Positions 31,180 through 43,136 are shown, counted from the first letter of the stretch. The stretch is 49,832 bases of DNA from Chara braunii (GCA_003427395.1 BFEA01000312.1:171294-221125); one strand, 5' to 3'. A program made the numbers and translations. Notes: a model not told the origin generated them from the sequence alone.

Positions 31180-32650
31180 TCATAATATGATCCGATGTGA
31201 CTCAATTAGCTCTTCTCTGCTAAACCAGCGGTCTTCACTTGGGTCTTGATAAGCGAACCTAACTTTATATTGTCGTTGTGGTATACCTCTACGTCCAGTC
31301 TGAATTGTGCTTTCAGCAATGATTCTATCGACAACATATTTCTCATCCATACTTGGAGGAATTGCTGATCTGCAACTGGGAAACAATTCATTAGTTACGC
31401 AAGGTAGAAGCTTTGATGCGTGAAACACCGGATACGTCTGCAAATGTTGAGGAATCTCAATCACGTAGGCGGGATCATCAACACCTCCTACCACATCGAA
31501 CACTTGCCACGACCCCCTGTAGGCTGGTAACAACTTCTGAGAGATGTTATCCTCAGGAATGAACTCTTTTGATTTCACCCATACCAGATCACCTACAACA
31601 AATTGAGAAGGTCTCCTATGCTTGTTGGCCTGTTCTATCATTTCATGTTGTGCTTCAATAATATTCTCCTTTACTTTTTTTCTGTCTTTTTGATATTGCA
31701 TTGCAAATTTACTACTTCCAAGAGGAAGCTTGTGTACTTGGTCTGGGTTTAGACGATCTATAGGTCGACGAGGACGCCATCCCAAATGCAACTCCATCGG
31801 AGTTTTGCAAGTAGACAAGTGTACAGAGTTCTTATAGCCACGAGCAACCTTGGGTAGATGTTCATCCCAATCAATCTGGTCGGGATGAATGTACATGCAC
31901 AGAGTTTGTTGTAAAATCTTGTTCATTTGTTCAGTTTGCCCATTTTTTTCAGGGTGTTGGCCTGACGACATTGTCAATTTAGAGCCATAAACATACATTA
32001 GTTGTTGCCATTGTTCACTTGTGAACCTCGAGTCTCTGTCACTAACGATAGTCAAAGGATGTCCATAGTCCTTTACCCAACGGTTAAAGAATTCCCGAAT
32101 CACCAAGTCAGTTCTTGTTTCCGAAGGCAATGCCACGAAGACAACATACTTACTAAATCTGTCAACTATTACCATGACCTGTGTTTTCCGATTCCTGCTT
32201 TCCACATTAGTGTCCATAAAATCAATAGACACAGAGTCTCCCGGACCTGTTGGAATGGGCAAAGGCTTTAGTAGACCAAGGGGAGGTTGTGTGGTGCTCT
32301 TATTTCGTTGGCACACTTGACAACCTTGCACATACGCAATGCTATCGGGCTTCATTCGAGGCCAGGTATAGGAATGCAGAAGGTTGGCATATGTCTTTTT
32401 CCAACCGAAATGGCCTTCCATGTCATGGCACTCCCCCAAGATTACACTCTTAATTTCTTCCACATTGGAATACAAAGCCTATCATGTACATATGTTCTTT
32501 CAAACAACAGTTCACACGAGTGTTAGGAAACTCTTGTGGCGCTCCCTGAACATGCTTCAACATAGCGCTATAAACAGGACCAGTGGAATATGCATTCTCA
32601 ATCTTCTCTTGCAAATTGGTGCCTACATCTAATAGGTTACAATAGCACCG
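31180..32650 (-). pseudogene. pol: Gypsy integrase with chromodomain-like tail
   Basis: A 431-codon frame (32475-31180) is intact. It begins in the zinc-binding HHCC domain (HDMEGHFG, then CQVCQRNKS) and continues with the DDE core: Asp in VSIDFMDTN, Asp in TIVSDRDSRF, and Glu in HPEKNGQTEQMN. A GPY/F-like region follows (DLVWVKSKEF, LLPAYRGSWQVFDVV), then FHASKLLP and a C-terminal YKVRFAYQDPSEDRWFSREE. The tail resembles the chromodomain of chromoviruses, which steers insertion toward marked chromatin; that assignment is tentative. All three catalytic acids are present, so this is the best preserved domain in the window, although it can no longer be made as part of one polyprotein. Confidence 0.9.
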
Positions 32651-32722
32651 AAAAAGTCAGATCTTCGACTCAGCGCATCGGCAACAACATTGTACTTCCC
32701 CTTTACTGGTTTTAGTTCAAAG

Positions 32723-33305
32723 CATGGCAGCGGCGGACAAGTGAACCGGACAAGTCCGGACACCGGAAACCGGATTTCCTGGTTTCATCCGAACGCCCGG
32801 ATTTCTAGTATTTTCCGGTTAATCCGAACATGTCCGGATCGGCCTGTGTGGATCCCTGTCCGGATGGGTGTACATGTCCGGATTAAAAAAAAAAAAAAAA
32901 AAAAAAAAAACCTGCTATAGAAAGTACTGCAAATGGGTTGAAAACAACGAAAAGGCCATGTGGCACAGGTGGGGGCGGGGAGGGGAGGTTATAGCGAGTA
33001 CATGTCAACAACCAAGATGAGGGGGAGGAGGGCGAAGACGTGAAGCAGCAGCAGGAGGAGGGCAAAGACATGGACGGGGAGGAGCGGGAGGAGGATGAAG
33101 ACGAGGAACATGACGACAAAGTTCGAAAAACAAACGAAAAAAGGGTGCCACGTGGCATGAGCAGGGAAGGGAGCGGGGGAGGTAATAGCAAGTACATGAC
33201 GATGACCAAGACGAGGAGGAGGAGGAGGAGCGGGAGGAGGACGCAGGCATGGAGAAGGAGGAGGTGGATGGAGGAGCTGAAATGAGAAAGACTAGGACGA
33301 CAAAA

Positions 33306-33360
<55 letters not shown>

Positions 33361-33868
33361 CTGCTTGCACTGCTCCTTGCTGGGCTCCTCGCGCAGCCAT
33401 CGCTGCACCCACTGCCAGCCCTCCTGCACCTGCTCTGCTCCTTGCCTGCTATGGCCGCCTCGTTGCCCTGCTTCTTCCTCCCTCTGAAAATGGTGGTAGT
33501 GGCGGGCATGCAAGCTCGAACGTTGTTGTGGGGGGGGGGGACGGTCGATCTCGCAAGGCGGGAGGATGAATTCAAAGACTGTGCGCACAGGACGACATTC
33601 AAACGGGCAGAAACATAGAAGGAAGAAAACTTCCCATAGGCAAAAAAAAACAATTATGGCCCTACCGGATGCCCCTTCAGGGCCAAAAAAAATCTGCTCG
33701 TATTTTTGGTTGGCGGCCCTGGGCGAGACGAAACGCCCTGGACAGCCAAGAAAAAATTTGGCCATTGGCCAAAAGGTCTGGAATCCGGACCGGGATCCGA
33801 ACACGTTTGCCGGACACCGAACACCGGACGGTCTGGATCCCTGTCCGGAGGTCCGGATCGCTGCCATG
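32723..33868. mobile_element. 1146-bp hAT-like element in RNase H
   Basis: Ends in a perfect 10-bp inverted repeat (CATGGCAGCG / CGCTGCCATG), flanked by 8-bp direct repeats GTTCAAAG (32715-32722) and GTTCAACG (33869-33876) that differ at one base. The RNase H frame on either side is continuous if the element and one TSD are discounted. Both subterminal regions carry many TCCGGAC/GTCCGGA words in both orientations, as expected of transposase-binding repeats. The interior holds A-rich and AGG-rich tracts and a GA run and no recognisable transposase, so it is non-autonomous. Confidence 0.85.
33309..33358. repeat. (GA)25 microsatellite
   Basis: A pure AG/GA run inside the hAT-like insertion. It creates Ser-Leu and Arg-Glu repeats in the overlapping open frames, which are not genes. 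Confidence 0.95.
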
Positions 33869-33876
33869 GTTCAACG

Positions 33877-34136
33877 TCATATTGGTCGATATCCACGGCC
33901 CACCTAGTCAGTTTAGGTGTCATCCGGGCCTGCGTTTTCAGTCAGCGAAGTGTCTCATGATCGGAGTACACTTTGAAGTCGCGTCCTAGGAGATAGTGTC
34001 GCCAATGATCCAAGGTTTCCCGAAGAGCAAACAACTCTCTTTCATATGTGGAAGCGGCGACCTTCTCACAAGGCAGTTGCCGGGACAAACTCAACAGGCC
34101 TGTATCTGTTCCCATCATCTTGTTGGAGTACAACGC
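33877..34136 (-). pseudogene. pol: RNase H domain, split by a transposon
   Basis: The minus strand reads SRQLPCEKVAASTYERELFA, HWRHYLLGRDFKVYSDHETL, then a TGA where Trp is usual, and LTRWAVDIDQYDVE before the insertion at 33868. The last part lies on the other side at 32714-32640 (ELKPVKGKYNVVADALSRRS). The ADALSRR end is the standard RNase H terminus. Upstream, a stop follows SQPTSVSMG at about 34137, near the first catalytic Asp region. Inactive. Confidence 0.85.
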
Positions 34137-35060
34137 CTATCCCATACTAACTGACGTCGGTTGTGACAAGACCGAATAATTTATCAAGCACTTCTTTAGA
34201 CGCTTAAATGAGGACATACAGTCCTGGTCCCACTTCCAGATTGTTTCTTTCTTTAACAGCCTGCGAAGGGGAGCAACGATCATCGTGAAGTGTTTAACAA
34301 ACTTCCGATAGTAGTTAGCCAACCCAAGGAACGACCGCACTTCTTTCAAAGTGCAGGGGTTGGGCCAATCCTGAATGGCTGCAATCTTTGCGTCTTCCGG
34401 TTTGATTCCTTCTCCATCAAGCACATGCCCCAAATACAATACCCGACGCTTTGCCCACTCACACTTCTTGGGGTTCAATTTAAGTTTTGCCTAACGCAAC
34501 TTATTTAGCACAAGTCGAAGGTGCTCACAATGCTTGTTCAAATTCTTACTGAAAATCAAAATATCATCGAGATATATTACAACAAATTTATCGAGCCACT
34601 CACAAAAATGTTCATTCATCATTCGTTGAAAGGTTGCAGGTGCATTAGTAAGACCAAAAGGCAACACTATAAAATCATAGTGCCCATACCTTGTGCGAAA
34701 CGCAGTCTTGTATTGGTCTTTTGGCTCTACCTCAATCTGATGGTAGCCAGACTTCAAATCAATCTTTGTGAAGTACTTGCACCCCTGAACCCTATCCAAC
34801 AGATCATCAATCATTGGCAACGGCTCAACATTTTTAACTATTATCTCATTCACTCTTTTATAGTCCATACACATGCGGACCCCGCCATCTTTCTCTGACA
34901 CAAACAACACTGGCGCACCATAGGGCGAGGAGCTAGGTCTTATCCATCCCTTCCAGCAGTTCATCTAGCTCGGTTCGCAGTTCTTCCGACTCTTTTGGTG
35001 ACATCCTGTAGATTGGTCCCTTAGGGATTTGACTTCCCATAATTATGTCAATGTGATGTT
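34137..35060 (-). pseudogene. pol: Gypsy reverse transcriptase
   Basis: RT motifs in order: MSPKESEELRTELDELL (entry helix, about 35010), a frameshift, [36 protein letters not shown] (motif A Asp), FIVLPFGLTNAPATFQ (motif B), FVVIYLDDILIFSKN (motif C), then a stop at about 34490 where LNKLR ends. The thumb continues in frame: LNPKKCEWAKRRVLYLGHVL, EVRSFLGLANYYRKFVKHF. All catalytic Asp are kept. The domain order is typical of Ty3/Gypsy and similar to the 22-kb and 47-kb elements, but it is a distinct family. Confidence 0.92.
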
Positions 35061-35159
35061 TAATGGGTCGTTCAACCACACCACTTGAGGCCTTTGCTAC
35101 ATCTGTGAATTCTTTCAGAATCTTTTCGGCTTCTAAGGACTTTGCCTCCTTTTTAACTT

Positions 35160-35700
35160 CACCCTCTTTACTGGGCGCACATATGTCACAAACACTTGGT
35201 CATATAGGTTGTATTTCTTTACATGACGGATGAACGCTGGAGCACTCACACAACAATGAATGAGCTAAGCTGCTTTCCTTCTCTGACTCGTGATACAAAT
35301 GGATTTTCTTCCTTCCACCCTGTGGGCTAGGGAACCAACACTCATGTGACCCCAATTTCACATATGCATCAGCAACTTCCCCCCCATCTATGCCCAAAAG
35401 AATGTCAAAAGGGATATTATCTTCCACCAAGAGCGTCAGAGAGTGGAGAACACGTTCCACGTTCCCCTCTGCCTCGAGCCGAAAGTATGTTTGTACCCCC
35501 TCAACATATCGATACATTATGAACTTACTACTATTTGCTAACTTACTTACCACGGGCACTTCCAACTGTTTTACCTTAAGCCCGAGACGCAACTTTTGTA
35601 ACCCTTTCTTACTGATGTAGCTACGAGTTGACCCACTGTCAATCATACCTCAAACTCTTACTTTATTAATTTCTGGATCTGCAATTATTAACTGTCCCTT
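35160..35700 (-). pseudogene. pol: Gypsy aspartic protease
   Basis: The frame from 35646 starts MIDSGSTRSYISKKGL, the D-S-G active site, and later carries NIPFDILLGIDGGEVADAYV, the ILG block that ends the protease fold. It matures the polyprotein. Upstream, the codons before the Met are interrupted by a stop at about 35650. A linker with CSSVHPSCKEIQ separates it from RT. Confidence 0.85.
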
Positions 35701-35709
35701 ATGCTTTTT

Positions 35710-37839
35710 CATCTCGGTTCAGGCTTTGCGACGAGTGGCCAACTCATCACCCATGCCAGCGAGGGATCCACCTAGAGAGGTACACACACTACCTACCTCT
35801 GGACAATTAACTAGGTGGGGACCATCTTCCTTTTCAGTTTCTATCAGGGGCACCTTCGGATGGGAGGATGTCTGTCTGTCTACATCCGAAGTTCCTGTGG
35901 AGGCAACTGAAAACCCAACTGGTTGTTCCCTTTTGGTACCTTATAATCCAGGCAGTAGGGAACAATGTGGTTGGGGTCACCACACTTGAGACACTGGTCA
36001 TCAATGTTTCTATCTTGCCAGATCTTTTCTGTAATCCCCAACTTTTCCCAAGGTCTTCCTTCTGGCAAACCGTGATGGGGTGGATATGGCTTATCCAAAT
36101 TTCCATACCACGTGCCTCTTCCTCTACCCCATGTGGAGTTGGAACCTCGGCCACCTTGCAAGGGACCATAGCCCCTTCCACCCACGTAGTAGCTACCTTC
36201 TCCACCACCCCCCTCTAGGTGTCAGGTCCTCTTCCTCCACGTTCGCGGCCTCCTTCTTCCTCGGCCACGACCTCTTCCTTGTTGCCGTCCCCCACGGGTT
36301 GCAGTCCCCCGCGGGTTGCAACGGCCGCATAGACCCCTCCTGAACTACCGTGTCGTTGGGTCCTCCCTCCAGACCATAATCTATCTGGTCGTAGGAGAGA
36401 GTCTTAACACCTCCTTCCTCAAAGGTCAGAAGGAGGTTGTCTTTCCCAGGTATGTACCCTGAGATGGTGCGGTTCTGCCACTTCTTTCCCGCTTGCAGAT
36501 CTTTCCAATAATGGCAGTAGTTGGCTTCGGCCAAGAAGCCAACATGATCTATAGCGATCTTGCTGAACCTCTCGTACGTCATCCCCTCTTCCTTAGTGCG
36601 GGGATAAAGTTTAGTACGGAGAGGATCGAGTAGTGCCCTAGCGAAGTTATTGAGTATTTGCGTTGGAGTGAGTCCATGCTCATCGCATTGCAAGAGTTCA
36701 TTCATAGTCGCTTTGAGTGCAGACGCACTCTTCCATTTTCGATCTACAATGTTCAAAATTAACATTTCTGTTCTACGAGCCAAATTCTTATCTTCAAATC
36801 GTTCCCGGACTGCTTTAAAGAAATCTTCAATACGGGTTTGCTGAGAATATCCTACCAGAGTCTGACAATTGGCTTCTTATTGCAGCGATATGGCGAAACT
36901 CGTTGCATCGCCGGCCATGCATGAAGTGGCCATTAGGACCCTTTCCTAGTATGGAATGCGCTGCCCATACACGTAGGATTCTACAACAGCTATCTAATGC
37001 AACACACTCTCCTTCTTCTTGCCGGTGTATGTCCACGGCACCTTTATTTTGATCTTCATCACTTCCCCAATTTCTTCTCGCCACACTCCCTTTTCTTTCT
37101 GTCTCCATCATCCCCATCTCCGTCTCCATCTCCTCCTCCTCCTCCGTTGCTGTGAACTATCTTTTCAATCACAACGAGAGTAAAGGTTTCATTGATGTGA
37201 TAATCTAATTTCCCAATATATGCCTTGATATGATGATCCACATCTGTTGCAAATCTTTGTAGGTGTTCCAGATTCCCTCAAACTCGTACTGGTGGGTTTC
37301 AACTTTCTGCAGTGTTTTGTTCATCGCTGCCAACTCTTGCTTTGTATGGAGGACAGCTTCTGCCAAGAGGGCAAGTTGTTCTTCTGTTGCTGTCTGCGTT
37401 GCTTTTTGCTCTCGCATTCTCTTTGCAATCTCTCACCCTCTGTTTGCAGCTTCTTCCTTTCTTCAAGCTCTTATCGCTTTGCTGCTAACATTTTGCTGTG
37501 CAGTTCTGTTCGTTTTTCTTCCAGCAAGAGATCCTTTTCATTTTGGTCTGCAATGGATGCCAATTTTGCGATGAACATATCTCTTTCTTCATCTGTTTCT
37601 TCGATCTGATCACTAGAGTACGCATACTGATCATACCAGTTCAAAGGTTTGATTTGCAATCTCCCACAAGTCTGGCTACTTTCGCCCCTTTCAGTCCGGC
37701 ATCTAATAAGTACTCCTCCTTCATCCTCTGGCTCATCTTCCTCCTCTATACTCTTCAGTTCTTCTTGCAACTCTTTTTCCATCTTCTCTTTCAGTTCCTT
37801 CTTCATCCTTTCTTCATCCATTTGTATATTCTTTTTCAT
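35710..37839 (-). pseudogene. gag: Gag of the full-length Gypsy element
   Basis: From 37839 the minus strand opens MKKNIQMDEERMKKELKEKM, a charged coiled coil that continues through a frameshift near 37420 (EEQLALLAEAVLHTKQELAA). A Gly/Asp-rich stretch at about 37130 follows, then the capsid region TRIEDFFKAVRERFEDKNLA and ILNNFARALLDPLRTKLYPR (36790-36560), and a Gly/Arg-rich segment (RGYGPLQGGRGSNSTWGRG). The CCHC knuckle CLKCGDPNHIVPYC (C-X2-C-X4-H-X4-C, about 35990-35950) is intact. The structure is typical Gag with an unusually long coiled-coil N-terminus. Several frame changes make it a pseudogene. Confidence 0.8.
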
Positions 37840-38900
37840 TTCTTTTCTTTCTTTTTCTCGGCCTGGCGGCGTTCCAATTCAGGCTGCTCTGCAGCCGAGA
37901 GCCCTGGCTTTATGTGGCCTGATCTCGAACCCTCCCGAAGCCAAGCGGGAAGAAAAAACTGAACAATGGCCCCAGCAACACTGAAAGGGCCAGCAATCCC
38001 TGCATGGGATAATCATCCATGGTGGGTTTCAACACAGGAATACCTCCGCTGACCCACCAAGTAGATACCCTAGATCCTAATCTACCTTCTGTGTGGATGG
38101 GATCTACTGTTTTTTTTTTTGTTTTTATCAAAGTCTGGATGTCACTGTTTAAAAATAACAAATTTCAATAGATGCACTAAGTATACTTTCACTAATAAAA
38201 CACAAAATAGAAATCTCTCTCTCCTTTTTTTTTTTTTTTTCTTTACTTGCTGTCTGCCGTTCACTTCACTACACCTAACCTTATGCTTTAACTTGTCTGG
38301 CTGTGTCCGTGTTTTGTTTTTTGAATATTAACTAATCTGGCCTTCTGCGCAGGAGTTGGCTGGAGTTCCCACGATGTCAGATATGCTGGGCAGTACTTTC
38401 ATCCAGATCGATTACGCTTATGACCCACTTTGCAATCTGCCACAACTCCCAGTTCAATCCTCACTTTACTACTACTTATCAGACCAGATGTCAAGGCAAT
38501 GGGACTAGGTGCTGACTCTCTCTATCCTGACCCCTACTCTAGTGCCCTGACTACTAGACCAGACCAGACCAAGGTGTTTCGATCAGACAGAAGCAGCGAC
38601 CACCAGAGAGAAGGGGGAAGATGGTAGGTACACAACACACAGATTTGCAATCAGCCAGGTAAGAGGGTTTGGAGGTGGTTCTTTTCTTTGTAGCCGTCGA
38701 CGAAGACTCCACGTTCGCTCCAATCGCTCCAACCGCAGGTTAGTCCTCACCTCCTTAGCCCCTTCTTCTTCGGCAATCTGCCCCCTCCTATCCCAGTTCA
38801 CTCTCTTCTCACTCTCTCTCTATTGCCAGCAACCTCAAGCCAACATATCCTTCTTGCCGGCCTTGATCATGCCAGCGCAACCAATGAGAGTAACAAGTTC
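37840..38900 (-). other. Leader of the full-length Gypsy element
   Basis: About 1 kb between PBS and gag, with pyrimidine tracts (38107-38119 and 38224-38240). No coding region seen. Confidence 0.65.
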
Positions 38901-38901
38901 T

Positions 38902-38913
38902 GCTCTGCTACCA
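38902..38913 (-). other. Primer-binding site, initiator tRNA-Met type
   Basis: On the minus strand TGGTAGCAGAGC, 11 of 12 to TGGTATCAGAGC, three bases inside the 5' LTR end. Confidence 0.8.
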
Positions 38914-38916
38914 AAT

Positions 38917-39932
38917 TGCAAGGAACCCGACTGTTCATCACTAGCTGGAGTGCATCAGTTCACATGCATACATACAGTTTTCACAGATTGCGATGTCTCA
39001 TACAAAGCCCAATAGAAGTTGAATGAGGACCAGAAAGCTTAACTCAATTATCAACCCAGATTAAAGAGAGAACATCAAGAGTCCAAAATGTACAGCGCCG
39101 AACAGAGTTACAAGTCTTCTTCAATCAACATGAGTTCCCAGGCCTGTTGCTCATCAGCACCAGCTGCCAAACGTTCAACAACAGCGCTCAACAGGTAGGT
39201 GTCACCATAGCTCACCCCTTCCCCCTTGATCTCTCTCCTCTCTTTCTGTCTATAGTCCTGATCTATTCTCACTCATCATGCGTGCACACTCCCTATCACA
39301 CGAGGACCTACTCTGAATACTACTCACTGGTATCCCTATGACTAACCCCTCTAGTACTAACAGATCCTACTGGGGCAGCTATGGCTGCCTGTCCAAGCCA
39401 GTGCCCAGCTCGCAGATCGCAAGCCACAAAGGCTTCAGCACTTCCACACACTCGTGCCAATGAGTATCTGCTGAATGAGGAGGTTGGCCAGTCCTTTATA
39501 CTGCTGGACTGGTCTGGCAAGGTCTACTTTCAGCCTCCCTCTGCCTGGGATTCTTCCCCAGTACCTGCTGTTGCAAAGTGTGTGTCCCAGTACCTTTTCC
39601 CCAGGGTCTGCGGCTGCTTTGGCCGGCTTGACTTTCGGACTTCTGGTCTGAGTCAGAAATGACCTGTGGGACTGCGACTGGACTGGGACTGTGCTTCTTG
39701 ACTTCTGGACGAACAGACGTGACCTTACCTCAGTTCTAAAATTGAATGTATCACCCGTTCGCCTAAGGACCTGACTGTGACTTTTTAAACGACTTCTCAT
39801 TTCAATCTGGATGTGACTTCTGCTCAGAGAACTTGTCCCTTGGAATGCTTTTCACGAAATTGAGTTTTGGCCGAACGGGCCCCATTATGCTGCAATCACC
39901 ATTTGGGGTCCGACTTCGTAAAGGCCCTTCTA
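38917..39932 (-). repeat. 5' LTR of the full-length Gypsy element
   Basis: Matches 30049-31103; starts TGCAAGGAACCCGACTGTTC and ends CGTAAAGGCCCTTCTA on the plus strand. It is about 40 bp shorter than the other LTR because of small deletions in the middle. Confidence 0.9.
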
Positions 39933-39936
39933 GGTT

Positions 39937-40090
39937 GTAGGATTTCCTTATTTTAGTCCATGTGTTTTGTATGATTGTGTTTTGTAGGATTTCTCGACAT
40001 TTTGTTACTCCTTATTTTAGTTTATGTGCTTGCTAGGATTTCCTTTTTCGCATTTTAGTTTTTGGGTGTAGGATTTCTTTTTTCAATGTG
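39937..40090. repeat. Short TGTAGGATTTC repeat
   Basis: TGTAGGATTTC or TGCTAGGATTTC followed by TTATTTTAGT / CGCATTTTAG recurs four to five times, and once more left of the full-length element at 30010-30040. The element inserted within this repeat. Confidence 0.7.
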
Positions 40091-42149
40091 TGCCGCTGTG
40101 TGTCCTTTCCATGGCTCCTGGCTATTTGGGCATTGACTTACCTGTTCTTGGTCGATGTTGGGAGTTTGGTTAGATAGACCTTTGTTATGAACATGATTGT
40201 CCGTTGAAATTTTATCAACGCTCACTCACAGGAACTCCCGTACACGCCCATACATGCACAGAAGGAAGGGGAGAGGCAGTGGAGTGTCACACCGCCCAAC
40301 AGAAAGAACGCAGCGGAAGACTCGGAGGAGCGAAGTGACAGAACACACAAAACTGTGGATTCTCTCCACACAGGTCCCAACAATCATTCATAGAAGACAA
40401 CCGAGTGATCACAGCCAGAAATCAATGAAGAGATGACAACTCAAAGACAGTATTACAACTGTTTATTAAACTCAGAGCATCGTTTTTCCTGAATAACCTC
40501 AGATCCCTGTTGCGCTACCCTCAGAGGGGTAGCGCCTCAACCCCACACACACCGAGCAGCTAAAAATAGCACCAGAACCCCAGGTAACACCCAGCGCCAC
40601 CCTGACATCCAACTCAGTGGCCTGCACCAAGATGAAACAGGCTCCCAGAGCCAATCGCCACCCAGATGATGAAGAAGAAGCTCAGCGCCAACAGTCCCTG
40701 ATGAAGATGAAGTCCAGATGATGATATCCTCTGAGAAGATGCAGCTATGGCTGCATCGCCACTGGGACCCTACTCCTGAGGAGGGTCAGCAGTGCACCAC
40801 GTGCTCCAACGCATCAGCCCTCTGATAGCCCAGACCGCTTTGACTCCCAGAGAGTCTGAGCGGACAGCGTTGACCCCATTCTGGTCAGCGCTCCGTAGGT
40901 CTGGCTATCAACACCGGAATCAGCAACCACGACCTGATACCGTGTGCGCAGCAACTTCCACCACAAAGTGTCAACTGCCCAAAAGCCCAGGACCAATGTC
41001 CCCATCCTATCTATACCCTAGACTAGCCTAGACACGACCTAGACCGGACAGACTGACCGACCGGTACCGTTTCTGTTTCGGCCTCTAGGGCCTCTCCCTA
41101 CCCGGCTATAGGCGATAGGACCGTCTATCAGCGTAGGCCCATTGGGCCTCTCTGTCCTAGGGGTAGCCCGGGTCTGCTATTCGCAGTTAGGGTAACTGTA
41201 GGAAATTCGAGTTGGTACTGGGCCCATATCTCCTATATTTACAAATATGTCCCTCACGAATTTTCCTTACAGGTAGGTCTCTCGCTTAGCCCTCAGCCAA
41301 ACAAAATTATGAATCTGTCCCTACCTATGGTACAGCCTCGTCTGAGAGAGGCTACAGGCAACCTGGAACCAGCAAGTCATTGCACCTTGCTCGAACAATA
41401 TGGCTGCTGATTTTATAGGTGGGCAACCCTACTTTACTCCGTTGCTGCTGCTTAGTTCGATGCTTGGTGGGAGATGGGGTGTGCGGGCGGTATTTTCTAC
41501 GATGCCGGGTTTGAACTATGAACGCAGTGAAATTAAGATAGGTGGGCGACCCTAATTTGTTCTGTTGCCGGCGTTTGGTTAGTGGTGGGGTAATGACGTG
41601 GAAATACTTCCTGTGACAGTCTTGTGTTGAGAGTGGTGGTGTGGGTGAGACTTCGATTCTTCGGACACGTTGTGCTTCGTGCTATGAAATTATGTGTTGT
41701 TACCGTTCAATAGGGATTTTGGTCCGACTATTTGGACTTGATAGTTTAACTAAGATTGCTTTTGTAGTAGGGTTGGTATCGTGTTAGTGTGAGGAGTGTG
41801 TAGACTGGGAATTCTGGTTATCTGGAATTGGTAGTTTTTTTAGTAGGCGTGAATAGAGATTGTTTTTGTAGTAGGGCTGGTGTTGTGCTGGGATAAGGAG
41901 TGTGGAGACTGTGTATGCAGGGATGGGGCTCCGGGCTTCTGGTGGGGCAGGACAACCTGTCGTCCCTGTTGTTGAGCATCTTCATTACGTAATTGCCTTG
42001 GGCAATGGGCCCTGTTAATAAAAGTGCAATTTCGAAAAAGAAAAAAAAAAAGGACAAAACAATTGGGAGAGAAATGGGAAAGAAACTTAAAAAAAAAAGA
42101 AAAAGGATTCGGGTTGATAAAGAGAAATGGAGGGCTTAATTAAAGATTA
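40091..42149. other. Unassigned region
   Basis: About 2 kb without a recognised gene. An 80-codon frame at 40197-40436 has no features. AATAAA occurs on the minus strand near 40465. It may be a remnant of another element. Confidence 0.4.
41196..41272. repeat. 77-bp imperfect inverted repeat
   Basis: CTGTAGGAAATTCGAG on the left faces TCACGAATTTTCCTTACAG on the right, whose reverse complement starts CTGTAAGGAAAATTCGTG. This could be a tiny foldback element or an LTR-end remnant. Confidence 0.5.
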
Positions 42150-43122
42150 CAAAAAAAAAATTGCGAATCAATCTTCTTTTGAAATGTTAAAAAGGAGAAT
42201 AATTGGGATTGTGGAAGAGGAGGAAATTGCAAATAAAAGAAGTGTTTTTGCGAGGCACAAGGCCTCGATATGCCCTACACGGCCTTATTTTCAACACAGT
42301 CAGGCCTACAGGCCATTTTGGGGTCTCCACGCAACTGGGGAAATTCCGGCAGTTGCGCAGCGCCAGTTGGCTGAGAGCGCCCAGGCCCAGGCTGCCTCCT
42401 ACAAATGTAACTGAGGCTGGACCTGGGCCAGATTCGCTACATGGACCGAACACAGGCAGCGGGTAGTTGGACATGGGCAACCACCACAGGCCCAGGGGCT
42501 GTTTTGTTTGGACTGGGGCTCAGCCTCTTTGGGCCTACCGGAAGCTTCTGGGCAGGGGCCCAGCACAGCCAGGCTGCACGCAAGCAGGCAGGCCAATTCC
42601 ATTTAGGAAAGGGCCTGCCCACGCATTCGGCATTCGGGCACTGGCTGCATGCTGCGCAAGCGCTGCTGCGCTAACGCTGAGCACTGTCATGGGCGAGCTG
42701 GAAGGAGCAGGCAGCCATAGCCGAGATGCGCTGCTGTATGCTGGATGGGGCACATGGTGGTTCTTGGGTGCATGTGGCATCTGTGAGTTGGGGATCAAGG
42801 TTGTGAGTGATACGAGAGACATACGTGGTGCTTGAGGCGAACGACATTGGCCGAGATCTGCTCGTACTTTGGGGAGCTGTTGACGCCATCAGCGGCATTG
42901 TAGATAGGCTAGATAGGATCTGCCATCTGTAGTCTGGGCACCGAGCGCCAGATAGGATATCGACATTGGTTCTTTGTTGATGATGATGAGACTATTCCAG
43001 CATTGTCAATTTGGGAGAACTCGTGAAGCAATTCTGCTATTGGTTCGAGGTCACGACTATCGGGTCTCATGTGTATGATGCTGTTTGATTTCTGAAGTTC
43101 GCTATCACTTATTTTCCTTGCA
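42150..43122 (+). repeat. 5' LTR of the plus-strand Gypsy element
   Basis: The inner end CTTGCA is fixed by the PBS. Similar in reverse to 27553-28550, for example GAAGCTTCTGGGCAGGGGCC at 42541. The outer border is approximate; an A-rich stretch (42040-42160) precedes it. Confidence 0.65.
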
Positions 43123-43125
43123 ATT

Positions 43126-43136
43126 TGGTATCGGAG
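43126..43136 (+). other. Primer-binding site, initiator tRNA-Met type
   Basis: TGGTATCGGAG follows the LTR end by three bases and differs from TGGTATCAGAG at one position. The minus-strand relative has the same substitution. Confidence 0.75.

Larger units (their letters stand above)
30049..39932 (-). mobile_element. Full-length Gypsy element, minus strand
   Basis: Reading right to left: 5' LTR (39932-38917), PBS, leader, gag, protease, RT, RNase H, integrase with chromodomain-like tail, 3' LTR (31103-30049). GGTT directly flanks both ends (30045-30048 and 39933-39936) as a 4-bp target-site match. Gypsy elements usually make 4-5 bp. The coding region is broken by frameshifts and stops and by a 1146-bp transposon in RNase H. 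Confidence 0.9.

Noticed and set aside
32883-33653. 256-codon Ser/Leu/Pro-rich open frame and its overlapping partners
   Set aside because: Generated by the GA microsatellite and AGG-rich tracts inside a non-coding hAT-like insertion; no protein domain is visible.
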